DNA from: Rutpela maculata
Taxonomy: Eukaryota > Arthropoda > Insecta > Coleoptera > Cerambycidae
Direction: 5' to 3'
DNA length: 64,000 bases
NCBI GenBank assembly: GCA_936432065.2
Contig: OW386286.2
Location: forward strand, 20,581,179-20,645,178
In this document: in pieces, positions 51,101-63,100 of the stretch
Layout of the letters: each line of letters opens with the position of its first letter
Numbering within the stretch: the first letter of the stretch is position 1
The notes under the pieces: generated by a model
The model's input: the letters and a program-made list of their open reading frames with translations, nothing else
Told to the model about the DNA's origin: nothing
Databases searched by the model: none
Made by a program: the position numbers and the translations under genes

Positions 51101-54100
51101 ATGTACAGGAACCAGAAACCTCAAAATATTTTTTTACTTCATCCACCCCCCACTATCACCACCCCACTACCGATGTGGGGTATCGTTTTATGGGTTTTTG
51201 GGGTAGAGGATTTCAAATATTATATTTTTAAAGTTCCATAAACAATTATTTTCATATACAAAATTTTTTCGTTGTGAGTGACTTGGATAGAGAATCTGGA
51301 TGTGGAAGTAGTGATTCCTTGGGCAGCGGTTTTTAAATGAATGAAAGTAAAAACGTACGCATAAAATGAGTTTTATTGTTGAAATAAATGTTCTATTTGG
51401 ATAGATAAATATGTAGTATGTAGTTTATGTAGGCCCTACATTAATAGCATTCTAATTCGTTTATATCTGCATCGAAATCTTTAATAATGTTGTTACAGGA
51501 ACGACATTTGCACTCGTTGCAACATTTTAGGCCTTCCTTAAAACAAGCACATTTTCGATTGTCACAATTTTTATCCGAACAATGAATACTTAATGATTTT
51601 CGACAACCGCCACTTCTACGCGACTAATCTGACCAACTACCTGCATACTACAGTACCTAGAGGAAAAAAATATGCAAAACTTCGGAAAAATGTCATATTG
51701 AACGGATTTCGTTCATTTTTGGCAGTATAATAGTAAATGCTTCACAGAAAAGTTTCTATATTGTGCGGAAGCTGGCTAATTTATAAGGGGGTGGATGCCA
51801 CCCCCTCAGGGTGTGGCACAAAAAAATATATATATTTATTGGAGCTGAAGTAGAATCAAATTTTAAGAAGAAAAGGTTCTATGCAATTTTCACATAAATT
51901 GATAGTATTTAAGTTATAACGACTTCAAAATTGCGATTTCAGCTAAAAAAAAAAAAAGGTATTTCCAAACGGCTTTCGTCAAGTATCTCGAAAAGTATTA
52001 CTTTATCGAAAAAATGTTGCAGACCAATTACAGAAAGTACAAACTGGGAATTAATTATATTTTTTGTTTATTGATGTAGGATTAATAATTTCGGAGATAT
52101 TTAAGTTTACATTTGGCATCCAAGTGTTCATAAGATAATTATTTAGAGTGAGAGTTAAATATCGCAGAAACTGTGACACCTACATCAAGGGTGCTAATAG
52201 GTAGAATAATATGTTATTAATTAAGCTTTCAACCGTTTTTTAATTTGTTTCTGTAGCATAAAAAACAAAGAAGTTATGACCGAAGCAATGTGCGTCTACA
52301 CATTTTTTTAATAACAACGTCGTCATTTTGTTACTGTAATTAGCCAGTAATTAAAAAAAGGAATTTCAAACACTGTCCCTCATTAATATATAGCATGACG
52401 TAGATGCTCAAATTTTTTTGTTTGTATACAGCACTTGCTTTAGAAAAAAATACAGTTTAAACTATAAAGATATTTTCGATGAAACGTATTTTTTTTCCTT
52501 TTCCAAATATCTCAATAAATATTAGTTTTATTGAAAAATGGGTAGATACCAAAAATAAAGCTCATAAACTGATAATGAATTTCGCTTGTTAATTTATTTA
52601 CATACATTTAATAGTTTCGGAGATATGAAAGTTTACAAATGGCGTCCGAACGTTTATAAGACGAAAAATGCAGTTTAAATGTTAAATATTTCAGAAATTG
52701 TGACACCTACGTCACGCATGCTAAGAAATGAAATTAAAGACAATTAATTGCGATTTCAAATTATTTTTTACTCGTTCCTGTAGCATAAGAAATAAAGAAG
52801 TTATGACGGAAAAATGTGCGTATTTATACTTTTTCTATATGAAATGGTCGCCATTTTGTTAATCCAATTAGCCAGTAATTTAGAAAAATGATCTCAAATA
52901 CAGTTTTTCGTTAAGATGTAGCATTATCTAGATGCTCAAATTTTTTTGCTCATTTAAAGCACTTGCTTTAGAAAAAAGTGCATTTTAAACTTTAAATTTA
53001 ATTTCGGAACACTACCAAATATAAACTTAAATATCTCCAAAATTATTAATCCTACATCAATAAACAAAAAATATAATTAGTTCCCAGTTTGTACTTTCTG
53101 TAATTGGTCTGTAACATTTTTTCGATAAAGTAATACTTTTCGAGAAACTTGACGAAAGCCGTTTGGAAATACCTTTTTTTAAGCTAAAATCACAATTTTG
53201 AAGTCGTTATAACTTGAAAAATATCAATTTATGTGAAAAATTGCATAGAACCTTTTCTTCTTAAAATTTGATTCTGTTTCAGCTCCAATAAACATATATA
53301 TTTTTTAAGTGCCACCCCCTGAGAGGGGGTGGAATTCACCTCCTATAAATTAGCACAATATAGAAACTTTTATGTGGAGCATTTACTATTATACTGCCAA
53401 AAATGAACGAAATCCGTTCAATATGACATTATTCCGAAGTTAAAACCTCTAGTTACTGTAACTAGCATGCGAGGTGTATTAATTGCGTCCCAATTTCGCA
53501 TTTAGCGCTGATAAAAAAAATCGCTGTTGCCAAACGGTACACTTTAGGAAAAAATATATTGTTTCAAAAACTTTTGAGATTATTAGGCTTTATTTTCTTC
53601 GCTGCATGTATGTAAATATTTTCAAAAATAAAAAAGTTTATCGATTGGTGAAGATTTCAATACATAAAATATATATTTTTAGTTTATCTGATTTTTAGAG
53701 AAATGAAAGTGCGAATTTTACCCAAACCGTTTATATTGGTAAAAGCGCTACAGTGTGACCTTTAATTTGATACAAAACAAATTTCGGTACCTTTAATAGT
53801 TTTAAAGATATGGAGGTGGAAACAAAAAAGTTCGAGACCACAAAAAAATGTCGTAAAATATGATTTCATATGCCCGGTGACATACTCAAAGGAACCTAAC
53901 ATGTTTGACCTGGTTCTACGCCCAAAAAAAAAAAAACGACACGATAGACTTACGAAATCGCTGCTCTAATAAACTATTATACAAATTCCTATTCCATTAC
54001 ATTTTTTTTTCTATTTTTAATAATACGGTTTCAGTAGTATTTCGAACGTAGTTATTGTAAGAAAAATATGATAAATTTGTTTTCATTCTCTATTTTTCTA

Positions 54101-57100
54101 TATCTAGCTTGCTCTAATCCAGGTCTATAATCGGCATTTATGATGCCGGACGTAGAAAAATAAATTTGGCTAAATGTAAACATTAAGAGGAGACAACGCC
54201 AAACACAAAGTTTCAGCGGTAAATGAAGTGGGGCGAAGGGTAGGCAGTGTGGCTATTAAGCGATCCAACGACCTGTCAGTTTTTTTTCAATATGGCGTCG
54301 TGGAGGGCAAACACGAGTTTATTTTTATTAAATTCCGGAAACGTAGCCAAGTCAACAGAAAACCACAAACGTTTAACGAATGAAAACGAATTTTTGTCTT
54401 CCGCGCCATGTTGGAAGTCAGGTGGTTTGGATTGTCTAATTAGGCAATCCAACGACCTGTCAAAATTGTTTTTGGAAATCGTGACAAGGTTAGCTTTTAC
54501 CGTGTGCCCGACGTTGTGAATTCTAAATATTTCCCTCATATAAATGACCTATCGAGAAAACGACGAAGATGGATAGCCGCGATTAAAAGGGATGATTTAA
54601 CACCTTCCATCTCGATTTTCCAACATCAACTTTTTGAAATACTCACTCTGCATAATTAAATAAAGTTTATTACTTGAAAACAATCAAAAACGCCTTGCCA
54701 CAATCTACAAAAAACACTATATTGTTAAAATTTCAAGATACTTAGCCAGGCCAACGGAAAAACACAAACTGTTTTGACAAACGTTTAACGACTGTCAACA
54801 AATGTTTCACCGCCACGCCATGTTGGAAGTCACGTGGTCTGGATTGCCTAATTATGGGGCATCTGCACGTGACGTCACAGCTAACCTCAAAAATATGTTT
54901 TTCTTAAGATTTAAGAGTATTACGCAGATGTTATTAAAATTTCTGCCTGGTTCCCGTATTTTTAACTAAAACCTAGTTCAGTGTAATGTTTATGAACTTC
55001 TAAATACTTTATCCTAATAAAATAGGACTCTTTTTATAGGTTGGACATCTAACCAGTAATTAGCAGTTTATTTTTATTAATCAACAATATTGAAAAGTTA
55101 TGAGAATAAACTTGAAAAACTTAAAAATTTAAGGTTATGTTTGTTAGATTGGTTATATGATACAGATGCCCTACTGTAGTGCTGTAGGTGGCACTATTTA
55201 TTAAAAAGCACTGTATTAAAACTCTTGACTGGGAAAAAGCAGTTTTTAGCCAAACGGCTGGCATTATTAAATTGAAAAAAGATATTCTTGTAAGTAAATG
55301 AATACTACACTTCTATTGAAGAAAATTTTCAGCTAAAATTTGTTTGTTACGAAGATCTCTCTTCACATTGGCTCATTGCCGCCTGCTTCCCTCTAATTTG
55401 ATCGCCTTGCTCCCTCTTACACTACTAACCGGTTTACTGAAAAATATAAATTTTCAGTTAATTCTGTTAGGTCGTACGACGAAATGGGCAAGTATACAAT
55501 TTTTTTAAATAATTTTAATAAGATCTACACATAAAAACAGTTGACCCGTATTTTTTACTTTATTTTTTTAACAATGCCCTATAGTTCAGGAACGGTGTCA
55601 CCGAAAGGGGGTGATAGTTACATTAAACGAGGTAGTAGATTTTTTTTTATCTTGTATGTATTGTAGAGAGTATGTAGAATCCAAGTTTTAGACCTCCAAA
55701 CTCATTGGCAAATTTTTGTGCAGACGAAAAACCACGAATTTTTGGCACTTTTTTCAGTGTGTGGACTATAACTTAAAAACAATGCATCCAATCGAAAAGT
55801 GATCCATTATCAAAAAACCGCTGCACAAGGAATTACTACTTCCACATCCAGATTCTCTATCCAAGTCACTCACAACGAAAAAACTTTGTATGTGAAAATA
55901 ATTGTTTATGGAACTTTAATAATATAATATTTGAAATCCTCTACCCCAAAAACCCATAAAACGATACCCCACATCGGTAGTGGGGAGGGGGTGGTGATAG
56001 AGGGGTGATAGTGGGGGTGGATGAAGTAAAAAAATATTTTGGGGTTTCTGGTTCCTGTACATACACTAAATCACAATTTTTTTTCATCCCCTTTAATAAG
56101 GGAGTGGTAATGGGAGTGGCTAATGCCAAAAATTTTTTTGAGACCTTAGCTTCTCTTGTATATACTAAATACCAATTTTATGGATTCTTACCTGCTTGAT
56201 TGACCTATTTACCCCAAATTTACCCCAGTTTACCCCCAACCCTTCGACGGAACAAGATGAAAATATAATCTAGTTCTAGGTCTCGTTAAAGTACATATGT
56301 GTACCAAATTTTAAGTCAATATCTTAAACGGTTCCAGAGTAAACGTGCGCACAAAAAAAAGTTACAGACAGACCGACAGACAGACAGACAGAAATTTTTT
56401 TTTCGCTCAAACTTAAAATCTCGACGTTTCATGACATTTTAAGCCTATTTGGACAATAAAAATTTTTAAACTTTTTTTTGTCGTTACTATACTTCCACTG
56501 GACGTGGAAGTAATTAAAGAGCATTAAATTTCGCTTCGAATGAGTACCTCATAGTTGAAATTTCATCAAGAGGTATGGGCCCATTTGTTTTTAAATTTTA
56601 TTGCTTTAATTTTTTTTATTTATTTTTTTTTAGGTAACCTATGAACTTGAAATTACATGCTCTACAACTTTGGCGTAATTGGTAGTCGAATAATAACAAT
56701 TTTTATCAACTTGTAAAAAATTCACGCTGGGTAACTTTTTAAACGTCTTCAGCTCTGAAACGGCTAATTTAAATAAAAAATCCATAGAATGAAAGTTATA
56801 GAGCATGTAATTTCAAGTTCATAGATTACAAAAAACTAAAAAATAAAAAAAAAAATAATAATAAAATTAAAAAAAAACCCTCTTGATGAAATTTCAACTT
56901 TGAGGTACTCGTCGAAGCGAAATTTAATGCTCTTTAATTTTGATAATAGTTGACTTTTCGATTGGATGCATTGTTGTTAAGTTATAGACCACAAACTGAA
57001 AAAAGTGCCAAAAATTCGTGGTTTTTCGTCTGCACAAAAATTTGCCAATGGGTTTGAAGGTCTAAAACTTGGATTCTACATATTCTCTACAATACATATA

Positions 57101-60100
57101 AGATAAAAAAAATATACTACCTCATTTATTGTAACTATAAAGTACCCCGTTATTGAACTACTAGGTATATTAAAGAAAAAATCATGAAGTTTAAACTGTG
57201 TTTAAACGGTTAGATATTGCCGCTAATTTTCGGGCTATTCTATTTGCTGTGACGTAATAGCGTAATCAGCAGATTCTAATTTGTGCTTGAACAGAGAAAC
57301 GAGTGCTACTTTGCCATGTTTCGAACAGTAATGTAAGATATTCTGTACTGCTATACGGAATCCTCTGTAATATTACAATGCTGTATTAGCAAGTTATCAA
57401 TCAGCCTGGTGGCAACGTAGCTGGTTACTGTCAAATGTAAAGTGCCCCGTTTTAGAGGTTATTACGCTACTACGTCACGAGATACCTGGTAAACTGCCTT
57501 ATTTTAAATCTACTCTGATTTTAAGCATATTCATTTTAAATAAAATCAATAATAGTCGGTAAAATTACCTTGAAATTATATTTATAACATATTTGTTAGT
57601 CATATTATAATGCTATATTATTAATTTTGTCGTTTTAGTTATTGTCTACTAGCCCATTAAAACTGAAGATCATTTTGCATTGCAATGTGCTATACGTATT
57701 ATTTTATGACATTTCTTTATTGTTATAGTTTCGTCAACGTCTCGACAGTTTTGTATGGAACAAAAAATATACAAAATTGTGAAAGAGTTGAAGGGCACAC
57801 CATGCAAGTCAAAGCAGCTTACGTAAATACAGAATATCAACCCTATGGAGGATATTTTAATGATATCGCCGTTGTAGAGGTAAATTTAAACTATTATTAA
57901 TTACTAGCTTATACCTGGCTATTCCCGCGTGAATCTATCATTTCCCACTTCTCTTCTATCTACCTTCACCATTTTTGTACACCTTGTCCACCACTTTTCC
58001 ACTTTCTCCCTACATTTTCTCACTTTCTTACCATCTTCCCTCATTTTTTCTCATCTTTCCATAACTCCACTTTTCCACCATCAGATTTTCCACCACTTCT
58101 CAAAATTTTCTCACCATGTTACCACGTTTTCTCCTATCTCAAGACTTTTAGAACCAGTTGGGCTATAAGAATAGGAAGATGAGGGGGAGGAGGTGGAGAA
58201 GAGGTGGCCTCTTTTTGAATTTTTAGCTTCAGAATTTTTTACATCTCGAGTTGCCAGAAAACTGCATGCCAAGTTTCAACCTCCTGCTCACCACTCACCA
58301 GGAATTACGAAAAACCTCTGGACGACTATTCTGAATTGATGTGAATGCACGTTCTTAGAAAGTAGGCGGAGTTCTCTTGAAAATCAAAATAACCTACTAT
58401 CTAACTGTAAGAGAGCTCATATCGTAACAAAAATTGGGGAATTTGCTTCTCTTAGTAAATTATGAAGGAACTGGGCTGTTCTCGCGTGAGGAACAAAGTA
58501 TAACATCAGTTTCTGGTGAACTGGTCATTTCGTTTGTGGATTGTTATTTGTTTGATATTTTGTAGTTATCGTTAAAAGTCGAGTCTTGTGCTATATTATA
58601 AATGTGGGAATTAAAGGAGGATGAATATTGCCGATGTAGACCATATCACGGCGTCAAAAAGTGGAGAATCACTCGTTGTGTTAGCAAACCTATTAAAACA
58701 CTGCAGAAGAAGGGGACGAACAAGTATTTAGAATACATATATGATCGGGGGCGCGGCGTTTTCCGGCAAATGAAGTTTGAAATGGTCCCACCCAAGGTCG
58801 TTTGGTCAGTAAGTGCCAAAATATGTCTTTTCATGAACCAGAGATTGCAAAAATACTTTTTACTGACATTTTTGACGGCGAATTTGACTAATTACTCCAC
58901 TTTTCAAATGCAAATACTTCAACGTGTCTCAATAAACAAGAAATGATGGTTATTGACATTTTTATGGCAGCTAAAAGTTTAAATATGCAAAAATACGTTC
59001 ACCAACCCTATAAAAAATTACGCTTTTCTTCAAAATGGCATACTTTTTAAACTAAATGGAATTTTAAGGTTTTCTTACTCCATAATTGTTTGGGAGTTTG
59101 TAGTTCTGGAGCCCTTCAAACCTGCATGCTATGATTGAAAATGCTCTAAATTGAATTTTTCACGTAAATCGAATTTTTATTTTGGCTTCGACCTAGGTCA
59201 ATTCTGAATATTCAGACAACAATTACCCACCCCAGGGCTAGAACATCAAAATAATTTTTTGCCATTTCGCTACACTCCACCTATCAATATTAAACCGAGG
59301 ACAATAAATTCTTTTTTATGATTTTGCCCCCTCCGCTCATCAATTTTGAGACCAGTACAAATATTTTTTGTAATTTTGATAAGGACAAAAATTTTTTTTA
59401 CTCCCCTACAAAAAGACTATTTATTCCCTTGAACATCCCTATAAAACTTAAGTAATTATCCTACTTAAACTCAATATTTAACTTTTGAGTAAAATTTTAA
59501 TAACTCATATTACAAAAACGTTAAAGTATTAAACACTGTTTTCTATTAAATCTCCACGTTAGATCAACTATGTTTCTGTAGAAACAAAAGAGCATGCTTT
59601 TCGAAACAAGAAATCTACATTGATATTTATATTTTCGAACTATTTTTTTGTACAAAAATTCCATTTTCTTAAAACTGAACCAACTCATGCATTCAAATTA
59701 CTTAGACAATTCTAAAATTTTGTTAACAAAATTCTTTCATAAAAAAACCCATTTGATATGCTTCTTGCATCATAGATGGCTTTACATTTGAAGAGAGTAA
59801 ATGATTTTGCGCTCATAAATACATTTTAATGGCTCTATGAGATCAATTGGGTTTAAATCGGGTAAATACTAAAAAGGTATAACGAGGATATTTTTCCGTA
59901 TTATTAAAATACTGATATGACCAGCTTCGGTACATTCCTATATTCAAATATATAAATTAGTGGAAAGGTAAGCAGTCTTAGAAGACATTGAGCGCACTGC
60001 ATGGAAATAAATTACGATTTGCTTGTTAACAGTGCTCGTCCTACCCGTTTATTCATTGCTTTCCGCACTTGCCGCATACTGCTTCTGTAAGCAGCTTTAA

Positions 60101-63100
60101 ATAATATTAATAAACAGTTATCTTCTTCTCATTTAAAATGCGAGTTTTATTTATACACTGATTGCCTGGATTTAACTTCCTTCACTGTTAGTTACTCCGG
60201 CAAGAGTGTTCCACGGCTTCGAATTTTGGAACTGGTGCCCGCTTGTAAACCTTCCTTTACACAGAAACACGATGTGTAACAGGCCGTTCAAACACTTTGT
60301 ACATAGATAAGTGCTAATCAGAACCTCGATTTTTCCCTATATTGATATATTTGAAATTATTACATTTTACTAATACGATCATTTTATATTTAATTTTAAA
60401 GTCGTAATTATCAAAATAAATATTTCAGTTGGAAGAGCCATTAGAGTTCAACGAACACGTCCAGGCGGTCCAGCTTCCCGAACAAGACGCAACTTCGCCG
60501 GTATTAAGAGATGCCTTATTAGTTGGTTGGGGATATCCTTATGTAAATGGCACTGTAGCATCTATTTTACAAGAAGTGGATATTTCAATATTTCCCGATG
60601 ATGTTTGCTTCCAGTACTTTTCTACCAACTATTCCACGGAATCTCACATCTGTGCTGGTGGAAGTGGAAAAGGACAGTGCACGGTAAAGAAATTATTTCC
60701 ATAATGTTTGCCTTTTATAAGTACAGTGTCTTTATAAATGATCGAGTGAGACCTAGCCTGTTAGTTCCTTTTGAGTTGGGGTTAGGTTTGTTTATCGTAA
60801 CAGGGAATGCTAGTGATATTTGCATATAAGGACGGGTCCACACTATGCGTATTCCGCAGATGCGTATTTTGGCTGCGTATTTTCAGCAAGATGACAACAT
60901 ATTGTTTTAATTTGGAACGTTCACATATATGCGTATAATACGCAACCAAGCAGTATGCTGCCGGAAATACGTACGTCCGCATGCAGGTGCCGAGCTCCCT
61001 TACCGGGAAGTTGATAGAAAACACTCGTGCATTCCTGAGCGAGCGTTCATACTGTGCGGATGGGTTGGTGTGTATTTGCAGTTTTATTAATTTTTGCAGT
61101 TCATTAAAGTTGTATTTAAATTTGTGAAAATGTTCGATAAGGACAAGTTTATTGTTGTCTTCGAAGTAACCCCGCGGCTTCCCAAGCACAAACAAATTTT
61201 ACTTTATACATACTACTTCAATTATTTGACCCAAACTTACGACCAATGCCAAAAATCTGCACAATGTGAACGCAACACTCTCTTGTCGATAATAAGCATA
61301 CGTATTTTATGTATCTGCGGAATTCGCATAGTGTGGACCCGGCCTAAGTCCAGAGCTATACTTGCGACTCTGTCGATGCGATTCTGTCGTTGCGGTCGTG
61401 TCGCAAGAATGGGATACATTATTTCTTATGTGGCGGGCACTATTAACTACGACAAAAACGCATCCCGGTTGACCAAACCGCAACGACATAGTTGCAAGTA
61501 TAGTCGTGGCCTAAGGTCGCATTTTTAATGGCGTTTTAAATTATTTTTGAAGTCGTATATTGTAAACGCATCTTAACATTTACTGATTGATTTTATCCTG
61601 TCATGGTCATCATCTTCAGTCGCGTAGTTTTCACCTGGCAGTGCGTAATTGTTCTTTTTTTATTAATTGTTTTAAGAAGAAACGCTGGAAGGCCTAATTA
61701 ATTTAGTATTTTGTTGTAAGTAACATAACTAACTGTTTATTGTTCATCCTGCCATATAATTAATTGTTTTAATAAAAATGAAACTTTCAGTAAAATATTT
61801 TAGTAGGTTTTTCTAATATGTTCGGTAGAAAAATTTAAATCTAAACTCAATCTGAAAAAGTATCAGCGAGCCTATTCTCTGTAAATACACAACTTACTTT
61901 AAATTTTGTTTTATGAGTGAATGAATGAATGAAGCAGACTTTATTTTGAGGAACAATCACAATACGTACTTTTTAGGGCAGTATGCAATCATTAAACAAA
62001 ATACCCTTAATAGCACACGATGTCCGCCGGACGTCCGTTTTATGTCCATTTAGTGAACTGACGTCCATGGACATAAACTGGACGTCTTCCGGACGTTTAT
62101 CAACGGATTTACTTTGAAATTGTATGGAATGGACGTCCTCTGAATGTCCATTTTATGTCCATATAGGGGCAGGAGATGGACGTCCATTTCGTGTTCGTTG
62201 ATTTAAATATTATATTTTTGTAATAAATGATAATATCTCCATACCGCTTTCTCTCCAACACGTTTCCGAAATATTTATACATACCAGCGAATACCACCAC
62301 ATTGAACGTCCAACATATGTGCCGCAACGGACATCCTTATGTTCGGCAAGTGCACACATTTTAGGTCCCTATAGGATAGCAGCAGGACGTTTATTTAATA
62401 TAAAAATAAAAAAACGTTAACAAAACTAGTTTTTCAATTTTACAATGTTTTTGTTTATATTTGACCGTTATTTCTGTAAAATTTGTAGTTTATTTTTTAT
62501 AGTAATTTGTAATTTATCAATAATAATTTAATTTTAACCTTTCTTGTAAATTATTAATGATATTATTTGATACTAAACATTTATTAAACATTCAAGTACT
62601 TTCTACATTTTGAAATAAAATAGCTATATTAGTTTAAGACCTACTGACCTACTTCCAACTATATAGTCTTTAAGTAAGTACTAATAAGATAGGTTAGTGG
62701 CCAAGTGAGTTAAAGCGTTGACAAATCATGAGGTCGGCGGTTTGATCCCTACTCATTACGTTTTTTTTTTTAATAATTGGAATGTGCAAGTATTGTACAA
62801 AGTTGTGACATTTGGACGTCCCTCGGCTGCCCGTTGGATGTACTTTGAACTTTTTGTTCAACGAACGTCCATCGGATGTCCTGTATGCCCGTCGAGGACG
62901 TCCTTCGGGACAATGTCCATAGGACAATGTTGTGCTATTAGGGACGGTCAAAAACAAGGAAAACAAAACAGTTTACATATTACTATCCAGATGTTTTAAG
63001 AACTTTTGATTAAACACGCTAAAATCATACAAATGCACAATAAAAAAAACATAAACAAACTAAGAAATAAATGTTATTATTATTAAATTCTGATAACATT

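Larger units (their letters stand above)
49860..53945. mobile_element. 4.1-kb foldback element C with internal repeats
   Basis: Outer arms about 49870-50100 and 53740-53940 pair (GCGTAGAACCAAACCAGAC against GACCTGGTTCTACGC; TACGACATTTTTTGGTGGTC against ACCACAAAAAAATGTCGTA). Inner arms 51656-52110 and 53000-53455 pair closely (ATTGAACGGATTTCGTTCAT; GTACAAACTGGGAA). Between them a 480-bp unit occurs twice directly (about 52110-52490 and 52625-53000). It also holds HINE copy 11 and a minus-strand Cys-rich gene fragment. Confidence 0.65.

Noticed and set aside
57685..57728. ATG start upstream of protease B exon 4
   Set aside because: Intron sequence read through the acceptor; the spliced phase from exon 3 fits the TTATAG acceptor exactly.
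58602..58946. 114-codon frame in intron 4 of protease B
   Set aside because: Plausible length but no motif, no splice or repeat context; not called as a gene.
60605..61195. Plus and minus frames overlapping exon 5 and the Harbinger MITE
   Set aside because: Shadow frames over the exon and read-through of the inverted repeat.
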